Counted from the stretch's first letter, positions 1 through 6,874 are shown. The stretch is 24,339 bases of DNA from Saprospiraceae bacterium (GCA_021739805.1 JAIPBB010000028.1:1-24339); one strand, 5' to 3'. Program-made: numbers and translations. Notes: generated by a model not told the origin, from the letters alone.

Positions 1-351
1 CAATTTATTGCAGCAGAAATATGGCAATATATGATAATAGAAAGTGAAACAGAAGTTAATAAAGACCATATTGAAAAAGCAGTTTTGCAAATTATTAGAT
101 TAAAATCAGATTATTATTGGGAACTTACGAATAAACAAACAGCTAACAGGAAAAAAGTTTTATTCGCATTGAGTAAATCAGTTGATGAAATTTTTTCTAA
201 ATCTATAGCAAATCTATATAATCTTGGAGCTGTTTCAAGTACTCAAAAGGCATTGGAGAGTTTTGTTGATGAAGGTATTATTGAAAAAATAAACAAAAAA
301 TTCGAGTTTTCTGACCCTATTTATAAACTGTTTCTGCAAACAAATTTGTGA
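1..351 (+). CDS. C-terminal part of an AAA/P-loop ATPase with winged-helix tail (5' end outside window)
   Basis: The frame is open from base 1, so this is the 3' end of a longer gene; the ATG at 31 is an internal methionine. The visible 116 residues begin QFIAAEIWQY and end in SDPIYKLFLQTNL with a TGA stop. The layout matches the C-terminal region of bacterial/archaeal AAA ATPases that carry a small helical lid followed by a winged-helix domain. The clues are a helix before an acidic stretch (VNKDHIEKAVLQII), a DNA-binding-like helix (GAVSSTQKALESFVDEGIIEK) and the closing F-SDP-hydrophobic motif typical of these proteins. The Walker A and B motifs would lie upstream of the window, so ATPase activity is inferred from family resemblance only. 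The cellular role of this family is mostly unknown. The gene ends at a repeat-rich region and does not appear to belong to an operon with what follows. Confidence 0.7.
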   Translation, partial: QFIAAEIWQYMIIESETEVNKDHIEKAVLQIIRLKSDYYWELTNKQTANRKKVLFALSKSVDEIFSKSIANLYNLGAVSSTQKALESFVDEGIIEKINKKFEFSDPIYKLFLQTNL

Positions 352-393
352 TTACGCTGATTGGCGTAACGCCTTTGAGTGTAATGAGAAGAA

Positions 394-435
394 AAGCTTA
401 ACCACTAAGGCACTTAGGACACGAGAAGCACAAAG
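394..435. repeat. Dispersed 42-bp repeat, left copy
   Basis: This 42-bp stretch (starting AAGCTTAACCAC, ending GAAGCACAAAG) recurs in the same orientation at 1916-1957 with two mismatches. The pair brackets the DUF6922-like/AbiEii cassette. The 'cactaaggcacttaggac' type of sequence is a recurrent intergenic element in many Bacteroidetes genomes (recognised by memory, not by search). Only one arm of the larger palindrome seen at 1874-1957 is present here. Confidence 0.8.
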
Positions 436-446
436 ATTAATTTAGT

Positions 447-657
447 GGTCATTCAGTAGTCATCCATACGGACAAGTTTAGGTTGTCATTAAGTAGTCAT
501 TAGGTAGTCATTAAGTAGTCATTCAATAGTCATGCGGTAGTCATTTGCTTCGCTGTCATTCGTAGTCATTCAATAGTCATTCGCTTCGCTGTCATTAGTA
601 GTCATTCAATAGTCATCCATACGGACAAGTTTAGGTAGTCATTCAATGCGTCATTGC
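447..657. repeat. Irregular tandem array built on GTCATT
   Basis: About 16 copies of GTCAT(T), most in the form tAGTCATTnnn with a spacing near 10-11 bp. Two copies are extended by a CGCTTCGCT-like insert. A longer 36-bp unit occurs at 448-483 and again at 601-636 with one mismatch, so the array has a higher-order duplication. The last copy merges into the REP-like inverted repeat that starts GCGTCATTGCGAG at 649. The spacing is too short and too irregular for a CRISPR array. No coding capacity is evident. Confidence 0.85.
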
Positions 658-741
658 GAGGGAGGAACGACTGAAGCAATCCCTTAAATGAAGTTTTGGT
701 GAAGATTATAAACAGATTGCTTCGCTTCGCTCGCAATGACG
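650..741. repeat. REP-like inverted repeat (CGTCATTGCGAG type)
   Basis: The left arm begins CGTCATTGCGAG (650-661) and runs to GAAGCAATC (about 673-681). The right arm GATTGCTTCGCTTCGCTCGC continues to AATGACG (715-741) and is its reverse complement with a few differences. The pair can fold into a long imperfect hairpin around an AT-rich centre. This sequence type is a familiar extragenic palindromic element in Bacteroidetes and other phyla, usually non-autonomous and mobilised in trans by REP-associated transposases. No such transposase is in the window. Confidence 0.8.
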
Positions 742-827
742 GAAACATGGAACTCGTGACTTGGAACCCGAAACAAAAAAATCATAAACAATCAGCGTAA
801 ATCAGCGTCAAAGAATCGTAACTCGCG

Positions 828-862
828 ACCTGAAACCTGAAACCTGAAACCTGAAACCTGAA
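828..862. repeat. Five perfect tandem copies of a 7-mer (ACCTGAA)
   Basis: The heptamer ACCTGAA is repeated five times head to tail without error. Degenerate relatives (acttggaacccgaaac) lie just upstream at about 760-775. The heptamer period and non-coding location suggest a slippage-prone simple repeat. No function is evident. Confidence 0.85.
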
Positions 863-879
863 ACTCGCACCCCTCGATA

Positions 880-912
880 CATCCCGACTGAAACGTCGGG
901 ACACTCGGGATG
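880..912. repeat. GC-rich hairpin before the DUF6922-like gene
   Basis: CATCCCGA (880-887) pairs with TCGGGATG (905-912), and an alternative inner pairing joins CCCGAC (883-888) with GTCGGG (895-900). It lies 35 bp before the TTG start of the next gene. It could be a REP-like fragment, or it could act as a terminator or operator. No T-run follows, so a strong terminator is unlikely. Confidence 0.6.
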
Positions 913-946
913 ACTAGAAGGATTAACAATTTAACAATCGAACAAT

Positions 947-1222
947 TTGAAGGATAACAGCCCTGAAATAAAAAAAATAATAAGCGAAAATGCTCATCTG
1001 TTCTGGTACACTCCCGATGACCAAAAAGAAGACATTAGCCATGAATTTTTGGTTGAAACTATTTTGAACTATGGTAATCTGGATGATATAAGGCAACTAA
1101 TTAATGTTATGGGTATAAAGGAGGTATCGTCTGTGTTTTTTAAATTGGAAGGCAGAAAAAAATTAAACTACTATCCGGAAATCTATAATTTCTTTTCACT
1201 GCTTTTTAAAAAATATGCATAA
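947..1222 (+). CDS. Small DUF6922-like protein, putative antitoxin partner of the AbiEii-type protein
   Basis: A 91-residue protein resembling the small Bacteroidetes proteins classed as DUF6922 (recognised from the pattern LFWYTPDD...ISHEFLVETILNYG). These commonly sit directly upstream of AbiEii-type nucleotidyltransferases. The start is TTG at 947: a TAA closes the frame at 932-934 and no ATG occurs until residue 55, after the conserved part. The stop overlaps the next gene by 8 bp, which implies translational coupling. The protein is mostly helical and acidic near the N terminus, with a hydrophobic C terminus (FFSLLFKKYA). No enzymatic motif is visible. By position it is the antitoxin or regulatory half of a two-gene cassette, but AbiEi proteins are larger and have a winged helix, so this would be a non-canonical partner. 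Function is inferred from context only. Confidence 0.7.
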   Translation: MKDNSPEIKKIISENAHLFWYTPDDQKEDISHEFLVETILNYGNLDDIRQLINVMGIKEVSSVFFKLEGRKKLNYYPEIYNFFSLLFKKYA

Positions 1223-1829
1223 GGAAATATTTAATCAAAATCAGGTTCAACTTTTACCACTCGTAAAACAGTTTAAAAGAGAATATTTTCTTGTAGGAGG
1301 GACTGCGATTGCTCTACATATCGGACATAGGCGTTCTATTGATTTTGATTTGTTTAAATTCAATCAAATAAAACCAAAAAGCATAATTACAAAGATTGAA
1401 GAAAATAATTATCCTTATATAGTTACCAGAAGAGTTAGCGAACAACTGAATGTAAGTATCAATGATGTGAAATTTACTTTCTTCCAATATCCTTTTGAAA
1501 TTAATGCAACAGAAAAGTTTGAAGATATATTGCGTTTGCCAAAACTTATTGATTTAGCGGCAATGAAAGCTTATGCTTTAGGACGTAGGTCAAAGTGGAA
1601 AGATTATGTTGATTTATATTTTATTCTGAAAGAGCATTTTACAATAGAGCAAATATGCCAAAAGGCAAATGAAATATACGGAGAATTGTTTTCCGAAAAG
1701 CTATTCAGAGCACAACTTAGTTATTTTGAAGATATTGATTATACTGAAGCTGTAGAATATATTGGCAAAGAAATACCAGAAGCTATAATTAAAGATTTAT
1801 TAATTGATAAGGCTATTGATTTGTTTTGA
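1215..1829 (+). CDS. AbiEii/AbiGii-type nucleotidyltransferase (toxin-like)
   Basis: A 204-residue protein of the AbiEii nucleotidyltransferase family (DNA polymerase beta-like fold). The diagnostic elements are in place: FLVGGTAIALHIGHR at residues 25-39 with the G28-G29-T30 turn, the R40-S41-x-D43-x-D45 metal-binding pair, and the distal KxxD-xxD block (K129-D130...D133) in the sequence KWKDYVDLYFIL. Family members transfer nucleotides to RNA or tRNA acceptor ends, or act as GTP-dependent toxins in abortive phage infection. Which applies here cannot be told. Size is at the short end of the family, but the catalytic core looks intact. It overlaps the upstream DUF6922-like gene by 8 bp, the usual two-gene arrangement in Bacteroidetes. 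Direct repeats on both sides suggest the pair moves as a cassette. Confidence 0.85.
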   Translation: MHKEIFNQNQVQLLPLVKQFKREYFLVGGTAIALHIGHRRSIDFDLFKFNQIKPKSIITKIEENNYPYIVTRRVSEQLNVSINDVKFTFFQYPFEINATEKFEDILRLPKLIDLAAMKAYALGRRSKWKDYVDLYFILKEHFTIEQICQKANEIYGELFSEKLFRAQLSYFEDIDYTEAVEYIGKEIPEAIIKDLLIDKAIDLF

Positions 1830-1873
1830 AAAAATGAAATAAATGGAGATAAATTGAAATAGATGGAAATAAA

Positions 1874-1957
1874 CTTTGTGAAACTATGTGGACTTAGTGC
1901 CTTGGTGGTGAAAAAAAGCTTAACCACAAAGTCACTTAGGACACGAGAAGCACAAAG
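1874..1957. repeat. Long imperfect palindrome (ctttgtg...cacaaag)
   Basis: The left arm starts CTTTGTG (1874-1880) and runs through GTGGACTTAGTGCCTTGGTGG. The right arm runs from ACCACAAAGTCACTTAGG to CACAAAG (1951-1957). The arms are about 37 bp with scattered mismatches, around a loop AAAAAAAGCTT. The right arm (1916-1957) is the second copy of the 42-bp dispersed repeat found at 394-435. It lies 44 bp after the AbiEii stop, so it could also terminate transcription. The structure resembles a MITE- or REP-like non-autonomous element. Confidence 0.75.
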
Positions 1958-2014
1958 AACTATTTAACAATCGAACCATATAACAATTGAACCATATAAC
2001 AATTTAACAATCGA

Positions 2015-2057
2015 ACCCTGATAGAATTTTGCAATGCGTTTCACAATTCTACAGGGT
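2015..2057. terminator. Candidate bidirectional terminator hairpin between convergent genes
   Basis: ACCCTGATAGAATTTTG (from 2015) pairs with CACAATTCTACAGGGT (ending 2057) with one bulge and one mismatch, around a short loop (CAATGCGTTT). It sits between two convergent genes, 17 bp beyond the stop of the minus-strand gene. No long T-run follows on either side, so termination is inferred mainly from position. Just upstream (1959-2012) are degenerate repeats of a TTAACAATCGAACCATA-type unit, also seen at 923-948. Confidence 0.45.
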
Positions 2058-2074
2058 AAACAATTTAACAATTT

Positions 2075-5000
2075 TCAATATTTAACAAACTTCCGAATCT
2101 CAAGCTGATCCCTATAGATTATACGAAAGGAATACATACCACTGTTGAGTGTGGAAAGGTCGAGTTTTAAGGTGTTTAAGCCTTTATTACAGTTCTCTGA
2201 AAAGACATTTTTAATATAATTACCATTCGAATCAAACAATTGAATCTCAACTTTATCATTATAAGGTAAAATAAAATTCAATATTAGTTCATTATCAACC
2301 GGATTCGGATATGGTTCATTGACAATAAAATCATCTTTTATTGATTTACAAAATTCATTGTTTTCTGGATTTACATCATTTTGCAGTCCGGAAACAATTG
2401 CTTTTACACAAATAAAATTAGCCGAAGATGCGTCTGATAGCTGGTATGAAGCATTGAATTTATAATTCATGTTTTCACCCGGGAGTAAAAGCCCCGACCA
2501 GTCTTCTTTAATTGCATTTTCACCGTTTACCTTGGCAAGTAAACTTAGTTCTTTGATTTTTTGAGTACCAAGATTGATTAAATCTGCTGAAAAAGAGATG
2601 TAATTATCTTTAATTTCGGAGTAAACATTCACTACTGCAATATCAATTGGTGAATAAATCACGAATATAGGATGCTGATTTGAATCAGGACAACCGTATT
2701 TATTATTGATTAGCAAGGAAACATAAAAGATTCCGCTATCAAGAAAAATATGGGTTGGATTTTCATCGCTTGAAGTTGAACCATCGGCAAAATTCCAAAA
2801 CCAATTTACGGATTCATTTGAAGTATTAGTAAAATCAACAGTTAATGGTGGTTCGCCATATTCAGGGTCAAATGTAAAATTAGATTCAGGCAAAGGATTG
2901 ATTTTAATATTTTTTGTGATTGTATCTTTACATCCTGCACTTGAACTTACTATTAAATTGATTGAATAAATGCTTGTATCATTGAAAGTATATTTCGGAT
3001 ATTGAGCTAATGAAGCTGAGAGAGTATCAAAACTCCAATACCAATAGTAAATTGCAGAATTGTTTACTATACTTGTATCAATAAACTGAACAGGAATATT
3101 TTTACATAGTTTGCCTGTATAAAAACCGGCTTTTGGAATAGCATCAATAATAACAGCTTTATTTATTTCAGATTCACAGCCATTAAGTGCACGAACTCTT
3201 AGATTTACATTGTATTGACCGGAACTGTCTGCAAATAAGTATTTAGGATTACTAATTATTGCTGTATCATTATTTATAAAATCCCATCTCCATGCAACTA
3301 TTTGATTTGCAGTTGGTGTAGTAGAATTGTCATTAAACCAGGTGGTATCGCCAAAACATGTTTGAGAATAATTAAAATCAGCTTGTGGAGATTGTCTGAC
3401 AATCACCTGTTTTGAAATTGAATCAACACAGCTAACATTTGAAGTTGTTATTAATTTAACACTATAAGTCCCTGCAGTATTGAATGTATGAATAGGGTTT
3501 TGAAAACTTGAAGTATCGGTAATACTTGATGTATCATTAAAATTCCAACTCCACTTATTTAGCTGTCCGAAATTACTAATTGAACTATCGGAAAAATTGA
3601 TAGATTGACCTGAACAAGTATTTAATGGTTGAAAATTAGGAGAAGGTAATGGATAAACAAAAGTAGTTTTTGAAAAATTATTTGCACAACCTGAGTCTGT
3701 TTCAACGGTAAGGTTGACGATATAAGTTCCCGGATTTGGGTAAATATGAGATACATTTCCGGACACTGAGCTTGTCGAAGTGTCATTATCTCCGAAACTC
3801 CAATTCCAATAAACAAGGTTAGAGCCATCAATTGTTTTTGATGAATCAATAAAAACAGAATTTATCCCAAGACAAACAGAGTCAACTTCAAAATCACAAA
3901 CTGGAGCGATTCCTTTAATTGTAATATTAATTGAATCAACAGCAACACAACCCAGAGAATCTGTAACAGTAACATAATAAGTCCCGGGAGTATTAATTGT
4001 AATAACACTATCAGTTGAGTTAGTTGACCATGTATAAGAAACCGCATCATCTTTAGCAGATATTAATCCAATCTTGTTGCCGGCACAGAAATTTAAATCC
4101 GGACCAAGTGATGCCTTTGATGCAAAAGAATCAACCGTAATATAAAATGTATCACTAACCCAACAACCAAGAGTATCAAAAACATCTACCCAATATTTGC
4201 CGGGATTAGAGGTAGTGAAGATGGAATCAGTGCCCCCGATTCCTGAGGGGGTAAACCAAAGGAAATTATAGCGATGATCGAAGCCGGAATGGAGTATTGT
4301 GGGGGTGTTTGGGCAGATGACTGAATCTTGTACATTAAGTGTTGGAACTGTATTATAAACATAAACAGTATCACTTGAAGAAAAGCCAAAAATATCTATT
4401 ACATCAACCCAATATTTTCCGGGTTGATTTACTTGAATAGAACTGGAGGTGTCGGATGTTGACCAGAGATACGTATTGTAATATAGATGTGAATTAACAA
4501 TTGTCGGACATAATGTGTAAGATAAATCTCTGTCAAATCCTAAATTAACAGGTGGAGAGTATTTATATTTTAGATATTGAAAAATTTGATTATTCAAACT
4601 ATTGGATATTGATTTACTGAAAATCAGTATTTCTGCTATATCACCTGCAAAGTTTAATGAGGATGGATTATAATAACAAAGCTTATTGAAATTCCATTCA
4701 CCAGTTATATTATATAAGTTTCCACTAACTTTATTGATTAATATCTGTGCAGTGTTGTCATTGTTTTTACGAGCCATAGTCATTTGCCAAATATTCCCAG
4801 GATGAATAGGGCTATTTATCGACGGAGCTCCATCAATCATAGCATAAATGTATTTGTAATTGGAATTGTTTCTTTGAGAACAAATAAAACTTGACCCATA
4901 ATCGTATAAAAGAACAGCTTTATTGGTAAAATTTAAGTTTCTTTTAAAAATAATAAAAATTGTTCTGGAATTATTTTGATAGAAATTATTACTTAAATCA

Positions 5001-5548
5001 AAATAATTATTCCCGTCAAATCTTATGATTGGGTGATTATTTAATATTGAATCAATCAATAAAGGTTGTTGGGCTTGATTATTCTGAATTGCATGATTTT
5101 GATTATTTGATAAATCATTCCATTGACAAACATTTTTGTTGGAGTCAATTATTAAAGCAGTATCTGACCGTAGCCATAAAATTAGACTATCGCAAGATAA
5201 TGGTGAGAAAATAGAAAACATTTTCGAATTTGACCAATTTGAAAACGAACTTCCATTCCATGCATTAATTCTCCACCAATATTTTGTTCCTGATGATAGA
5301 CTATCAATAGTTATAAAGTTATCAATAATCCCAGTGATATTTGAGAAAATATTTTGAAATATAGAGTCTTCAGCGATTTGAAAAGTGTAAAATTCATCTG
5401 TAGGGTTGGAATTCCAGTAAAAATTTTGCACAGTGTCTTCACTAATAAAAGAATCAACAGGCCATATTAGGGAATGGTATTGAGATTTTACTATATTAGA
5501 GAATAGTAAAAAGCAAATTATTAGAAACAAATATTTTATTTTCATCAT
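2075..5548 (-). CDS. Secreted multidomain PKD-repeat surface protein with T9SS C-terminal sorting domain
   Basis: 1157 residues. An N-terminal signal peptide (KIKYLFLIICFLLFSNIVKSQ, cleavage near residue 23) is followed by several regions. A fibronectin-III-like domain covers about 24-113 (KYWWRINAWNGSSFSNWS). A LamG/concanavalin-like domain covers about 115-330 (WNDLSNNQNHA, IIRFDGNNYFDL, GDIAEILIF, YLKYKYSPP). Three Ig-like units follow, with repeated PGKYWVDV / PGTYYVTVTDSLGC strands. At least five PKD domains carry W-W-FGD/FND/FADG and GTY-V-L motifs. A CARDB-like segment near 985-1065 precedes the T9SS type A sorting domain at 1077-1157 (NEPYPNPVDNELILNF ... GMYSFRI ... KFVKY). The protein should be exported by Sec, translocated by the type IX system and anchored at the surface. 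No catalytic residues are evident; adhesion or matrix binding is the likely role. Residues ~589-597 are encoded by a REP-like element. Confidence 0.9.
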   Translation of the reverse strand: MMKIKYLFLIICFLLFSNIVKSQYHSLIWPVDSFISEDTVQNFYWNSNPTDEFYTFQIAEDSIFQNIFSNITGIIDNFITIDSLSSGTKYWWRINAWNGSSFSNWSNSKMFSIFSPLSCDSLILWLRSDTALIIDSNKNVCQWNDLSNNQNHAIQNNQAQQPLLIDSILNNHPIIRFDGNNYFDLSNNFYQNNSRTIFIIFKRNLNFTNKAVLLYDYGSSFICSQRNNSNYKYIYAMIDGAPSINSPIHPGNIWQMTMARKNNDNTAQILINKVSGNLYNITGEWNFNKLCYYNPSSLNFAGDIAEILIFSKSISNSLNNQIFQYLKYKYSPPVNLGFDRDLSYTLCPTIVNSHLYYNTYLWSTSDTSSSIQVNQPGKYWVDVIDIFGFSSSDTVYVYNTVPTLNVQDSVICPNTPTILHSGFDHRYNFLWFTPSGIGGTDSIFTTSNPGKYWVDVFDTLGCWVSDTFYITVDSFASKASLGPDLNFCAGNKIGLISAKDDAVSYTWSTNSTDSVITINTPGTYYVTVTDSLGCVAVDSINITIKGIAPVCDFEVDSVCLGINSVFIDSSKTIDGSNLVYWNWSFGDNDTSTSSVSGNVSHIYPNPGTYIVNLTVETDSGCANNFSKTTFVYPLPSPNFQPLNTCSGQSINFSDSSISNFGQLNKWSWNFNDTSSITDTSSFQNPIHTFNTAGTYSVKLITTSNVSCVDSISKQVIVRQSPQADFNYSQTCFGDTTWFNDNSTTPTANQIVAWRWDFINNDTAIISNPKYLFADSSGQYNVNLRVRALNGCESEINKAVIIDAIPKAGFYTGKLCKNIPVQFIDTSIVNNSAIYYWYWSFDTLSASLAQYPKYTFNDTSIYSINLIVSSSAGCKDTITKNIKINPLPESNFTFDPEYGEPPLTVDFTNTSNESVNWFWNFADGSTSSDENPTHIFLDSGIFYVSLLINNKYGCPDSNQHPIFVIYSPIDIAVVNVYSEIKDNYISFSADLINLGTQKIKELSLLAKVNGENAIKEDWSGLLLPGENMNYKFNASYQLSDASSANFICVKAIVSGLQNDVNPENNEFCKSIKDDFIVNEPYPNPVDNELILNFILPYNDKVEIQLFDSNGNYIKNVFSENCNKGLNTLKLDLSTLNSGMYSFRIIYRDQLEIRKFVKY
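3759..3784. repeat. REP-like element embedded in the PKD-protein coding sequence
   Basis: The 26 bp on the plus strand begin CCGGACACTGAGC and end TTGTCGAAGTGTC. The core CTTCGACAAGCTCAG(T) on the minus strand is a very common dispersed bacterial element, whose other-frame translation (LRQAQCPE) is a familiar artefact peptide. Here it is in frame in a PKD domain and encodes the serine/threonine-rich loop after FGDND (about DTSTSSVSGN). The loop is about three residues longer than in a sister PKD domain of the same protein (FADGSTSSDENPTHIF). Confidence 0.7.
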
Positions 5549-5573
5549 AATTCAACAGAATTTTTTAATTTTA

Positions 5574-5605
5574 CAAAGCATAAAGATAAAACTAAATACA
5601 ACAAA
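5574..5605 (-). promoter_or_regulatory. Candidate Bacteroidetes-type promoter of the PKD-protein gene
   Basis: Read on the minus strand, TTTG (5605-5602), a 19-bp spacer and TATGCTTTG (5582-5574) resemble the Bacteroidetes -33 TTTG / -7 TAnnTTTG promoter with one extra base in the -7 box. It lies 26 bp before the ATG. The match is imperfect and the region is AT-rich, so chance is possible. Confidence 0.3.
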
Positions 5606-5736
5606 TAATCAATAATATTAGCAAGAATTTTTGAATTATAAATATTCTTATTATTGGTTTAATAATTTTTTTTTAAAATTAAAATAAAACTAAATTGACA
5701 GATGATATACTTGTAAATTTTTTTTAAATTACGCAA

Positions 5737-5880
5737 ATGAAAAAAAATTTCATTACAGGAGTTGATGGCTTTATTGGTTTTCATTCGTGAGAATTATTAT
5801 TATCTAAAGAGTATAATATAAAAGCTTTATCTCAATAGAATTATTTTAATTATTGGTGTTGGTTAAATAAAGTTCAAAAA
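5737..5880 (+). pseudogene. legB: Remnant of legB (NAD-dependent 4,6-dehydratase), N-terminal 48 codons only
   Basis: An ATG at 5737 opens a frame with the dinucleotide-binding start of an SDR dehydratase (ITGVDGFIGFH). A TGA at 5788-5790 interrupts it, then it continues in the same frame as ELLLSKEYNIKALSQ. A TAG follows at 5836-5838, then NYFNYWCWLNKVQ. LegB proteins begin with a MKK-VTGADGFIGSHL block, then an ELL-KGY-VKA block and the characteristic NSFNSWGWL motif. All three blocks are present here in order and at correct spacing. The frame then runs into the start of the next gene and the other ~280 codons are missing. LegB makes the 4-keto-6-deoxy sugar nucleotide that LegC aminates. 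This is a decayed fragment, probably left when the SDR-methyltransferase pair was inserted or legB was lost. The identification rests on remembered family motifs, not a search. A possible old promoter (TTGACA 5695-5700, TAAATTTT 5714-5721) lies upstream; otherwise 5549-5736 holds only AT-rich DNA. Confidence 0.75.
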
Positions 5881-5887
5881 AATAAAC

Positions 5888-6874
5888 ATGAAAAAAAGTA
5901 ATAAAAAAATTTTGGTCACAGGAGGTGCTGGTTATATTGGGAGTGTTTTAATCCGTCAGTTACTTGAAAAGAGTTATAAAGTTAGAGTGCTTGATATATT
6001 AAACTTCGGTGGGGATTCTCTGGTCGAATTATTAAATAATCCAGATTTTGAATTTCAAAAAGGAGATATACGGATAAAGGAAGATATTGAACGGGCATTA
6101 AATGGGGTAGATGCAGTAGTGAATTTGGCTGCAATTGTTGGAGATCCTGCTTGTGCGAAAGAACCAGAAATAGCCAAAGAAACTAATTTTGAAGCATCGA
6201 AAAGTTTATATGATTTGGCAAGTAAAAATGGGGTGCAAAGATTTATTTTTGCTTCAACATGCTCAAATTATGGTAAAATGGCTGATTCCACAAAGTACAT
6301 AACTGAAGAATCAGAGTTAGCACCTATTTCTCTATATGCCGAAACTAAGGTCGCCACAGAAAAATATCTATTGACACAGGATCATAGAAATACTTGCAAG
6401 CCTATTTGTTTAAGATTTTCAACTGTTTACGGACTTAGTCCAAGAATGCGTTTTGATCTCACTGTAAACGAGTTTACAAAGGAACTTGCTTTGGGTAGAG
6501 AATTGGTAGTATTCGGGGAGAAATTCTGGAGACCTTACTGTCATGTTGTTGATTTAGCAAAAAGTGTGATAACAGTCTTGGAAGCACAGCAAGAAAAAGT
6601 TGAATTTGATGTTTTTAATGTCGGTGATACTAATGAAAATTACCAAAAGAAAATGATTGTGGAAGAAATCAGAATGCAATTGCCTGATTCTAAGATAAAG
6701 TATGTTAGTAAAAATGAAGATCCTAGAGATTATAGGGTTTCATTTGAAAAAATTAAAAATAAATTAAACTTTAAAATTACTAAAACAGTAACTGACGGGA
6801 TTGCACAGGTTATTAAAGTTGTACAAGATGGGATTCTTAATAATCCGAATGATACAAAATATAGAAATTCATAG
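5888..6874 (+). CDS. NAD-dependent epimerase/dehydratase (extended SDR)
   Basis: 328 residues, typical of extended short-chain dehydrogenase/reductases that act on nucleotide sugars. The Rossmann glycine motif is TGGAGYIGS (11-19), followed by the acidic GD at 59-60 and NLAAIVGDP at 79-87. The catalytic part has S123-T124 and the Y150-x3-K154 pair (LYAETK). The C-terminal half carries substrate-domain motifs LRFSTVYG, RPYCHVVDLA and FNVGDTNENY. The family changes sugar configuration or removes water at C4-C6; the exact substrate cannot be told. It starts at the ATG at 5888, just beyond the legB remnant, and is followed 3 bp later by a methyltransferase. Such SDR-methyltransferase pairs are common in O-antigen clusters and may make a methylated or branched sugar. 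It is not LegB: the NSFNSWGWL motif is absent. Confidence 0.85.
   Translation: MKKSNKKILVTGGAGYIGSVLIRQLLEKSYKVRVLDILNFGGDSLVELLNNPDFEFQKGDIRIKEDIERALNGVDAVVNLAAIVGDPACAKEPEIAKETNFEASKSLYDLASKNGVQRFIFASTCSNYGKMADSTKYITEESELAPISLYAETKVATEKYLLTQDHRNTCKPICLRFSTVYGLSPRMRFDLTVNEFTKELALGRELVVFGEKFWRPYCHVVDLAKSVITVLEAQQEKVEFDVFNVGDTNENYQKKMIVEEIRMQLPDSKIKYVSKNEDPRDYRVSFEKIKNKLNFKITKTVTDGIAQVIKVVQDGILNNPNDTKYRNS

Larger units (their letters stand above)
352..946. other. Repeat-rich non-coding region
   Basis: About 600 bp without a convincing gene. It opens with a small perfect inverted repeat directly after the ATPase stop (TTACGC 352-357, GCGTAA 364-369). It has no following T-run, so it is at best a weak terminator. 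The rest is built from short repeats listed separately: a 42-bp dispersed repeat, an irregular GTCATT array, a REP-like inverted repeat, a heptamer array and a GC-rich hairpin. The GCTGATT motif at the left end recurs inverted as AATCAGC near 790-806. Base composition is visibly more GC-rich than in the neighbouring genes. I see no RNA gene or CRISPR here. Confidence 0.75.

Noticed and set aside
352..369. Terminator for the partial ATPase gene
   Set aside because: The stem is only 6 bp and no T-run follows, so I did not list it as a terminator.
447..657. Possible CRISPR array
   Set aside because: Units are 10-11 bp with no unique 25-40 bp spacers of constant length, and no cas genes are present.
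1739..1927. Minus-strand 62-codon frame at the end of the AbiEii-type gene
   Set aside because: It overlaps the real gene and the palindrome; no conserved features.
3622..3849. 75-codon minus-strand frame containing LRQAQCPE
   Set aside because: The peptide is the known off-frame translation of the dispersed repeat; the frame lies in the PKD gene and is not a gene itself.
5029..5357. Plus-strand open frames of 61 and 73 codons opposite the PKD-protein gene
   Set aside because: Both are inside the LamG/Fn3-like coding region of a well-supported gene and look like antisense shadows.
5888..6874. Considered as a replacement LegB or as UDP-GlcNAc 4,6-dehydratase
   Set aside because: It lacks the LegB NSFNSWGWL motif and has the general epimerase pattern; its substrate remains undetermined.
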